A DNA stretch of 5,854 nucleotides from Lysobacteraceae bacterium (GTDB lineage: Bacteria > Pseudomonadota > Gammaproteobacteria > Xanthomonadales > Xanthomonadaceae): contig DMHI01000100.1 of the NCBI GenBank assembly GCA_003449515.1, positions 615 through 6,468 of the forward strand, in the 5' to 3' direction. Positions 5,388 through 5,854 of this stretch are shown piece by piece (the stretch's first letter is position 1; every line of letters starts with the position of its first letter). The position numbers and the translations under genes were made by a program. The notes under the pieces are model-generated. The model was not told the origin of the DNA. It was given only the letters and a program-made list of their open reading frames with translations, and did not search any database.

Positions 5388-5854
5388 ATGTCCACGACCC
5401 TCGTCGCCGTCATCCTCGTTCTACTGCTCGGCCACTTCCTGCGGCCGCTCTCCGCCCTGCGCCAGCACGGCTGGTTCGTGGCGTGGCTGGGCATGCTCTC
5501 GCGCGACGGCGGCGCGCTGCGCGGCGCGGCCCTGGTGATCGGCCTGCTGCTGCCGCTAGCGGCACTCGGCGCGCTGCAGTGGGCGCTGGCCGGCTGGGCT
5601 TATGGCCTGCCGGCGCTGCTGCTGGGCGTGGCGGCGCTGTTCTACGCCTGGGGGCCGGGCGATCTCGATCTCGACGTGGAAGCCGTGATCGACGCCGACG
5701 GCCTCGATGCGCGGCAGACGGCGGCGCGATCGCTGTTTCCGCAGTGCGACAACGTGGCCATCGAGGGCGGACCGCTGGTGGAAGCGGTGTTCCGCTGTGC
5801 ACTGTGGCGCTGGTTCGGGCCGCTGTTCTGGTTCCTGCTGCTCGGGCCGGTGGG
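5388..5854 (+). CDS. ampE: AmpE-like regulatory membrane protein, N-terminal part (cut by window end)
   Basis: 155 complete codons are visible and the frame runs off the window. Seen: membrane segments at about residues 4-18, 46-66 and 74-88, the motif FYAWGPGDLDLDVEAV (85-100), a polar region (about 92-135), and another membrane segment opening with RWFGPLFWFLLLGPV at the window edge. The layout, and the FGPLFW stretch next to a GP, match AmpE, the inner-membrane protein of the AmpE/CobD-like family. AmpE is named for its link to AmpD-controlled beta-lactamase regulation in enterobacteria; its biochemical role is poorly defined. No ampD homologue is visible next to it in this window. ATG 5388 is the only plausible start, because an in-frame TAG lies at 5355 and no other usable start codon follows it. 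No Shine-Dalgarno is evident. Confidence 0.75.
   Translation, partial: MSTTLVAVILVLLLGHFLRPLSALRQHGWFVAWLGMLSRDGGALRGAALVIGLLLPLAALGALQWALAGWAYGLPALLLGVAALFYAWGPGDLDLDVEAVIDADGLDARQTAARSLFPQCDNVAIEGGPLVEAVFRCALWRWFGPLFWFLLLGPV

Noticed and set aside
1..5854. CRISPR array, tRNA or rRNA genes, insertion sequences, prophage parts.
   Set aside because: No regular direct repeats, cloverleaf sequence, transposase motif or terminal inverted repeats were seen. The window is densely filled with chromosomal-type genes of uniform composition.

Overview
This GC-rich window encodes six genes on two divergent transcription units. Its coding regions have strong G/C bias at third codon positions. The gene set (DUF6776 membrane protein, bactofilin, ErpA, AmpE-like protein) suggests a high-GC gammaproteobacterium, most likely Lysobacterales/Xanthomonadales. 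That assignment is an inference from gene content and protein similarity recalled from memory, not from a search.

Minus-strand unit, read right to left from about 3604 to beyond base 1. First comes a DUF4126-family integral membrane protein (3604-3011). It is followed by a large multidomain response regulator (2938-344): a helical N-terminal module, two tandem receiver domains, a degenerate GGDEF domain and a degenerate EAL domain. Its stop codon is one base from the GTG start of a membrane histidine kinase (342 to <1), which the window cuts off just before the expected phosphoacceptor-histidine box. The regulator and kinase are almost certainly a co-translated two-component pair. Both receivers look phosphorylatable, but the GGDEF (ADGGF) and EAL (QTL, with the metal-ligand positions replaced) lack catalytic signatures. 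The output is therefore probably protein-protein interaction or ligand sensing rather than c-di-GMP synthesis or hydrolysis.

The divergent intergenic region (3605-3730) carries a good sigma70-like promoter for the plus strand, a short inverted repeat inside that promoter's spacer, and a strong Shine-Dalgarno for the DUF4126 gene.

Plus-strand unit. A single-pass membrane coiled-coil protein of the DUF6776 type (3731-4453), a bactofilin (4480-4935) and the iron-sulfur carrier ErpA (4957-5313) follow with gaps of 20-30 bases, so they are probably one operon. An AmpE-like membrane protein (from 5388, cut by the window end) follows after 74 bases, perhaps with its own weak promoter. DUF6776 plus bactofilin is a plausible membrane-anchor/cytoskeleton pair, with ErpA a housekeeping gene in the same transcript.

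I see no tRNA, rRNA, CRISPR array, insertion sequence, attachment site or convincing intrinsic terminator. No stretch over 300 bases lacks a gene.
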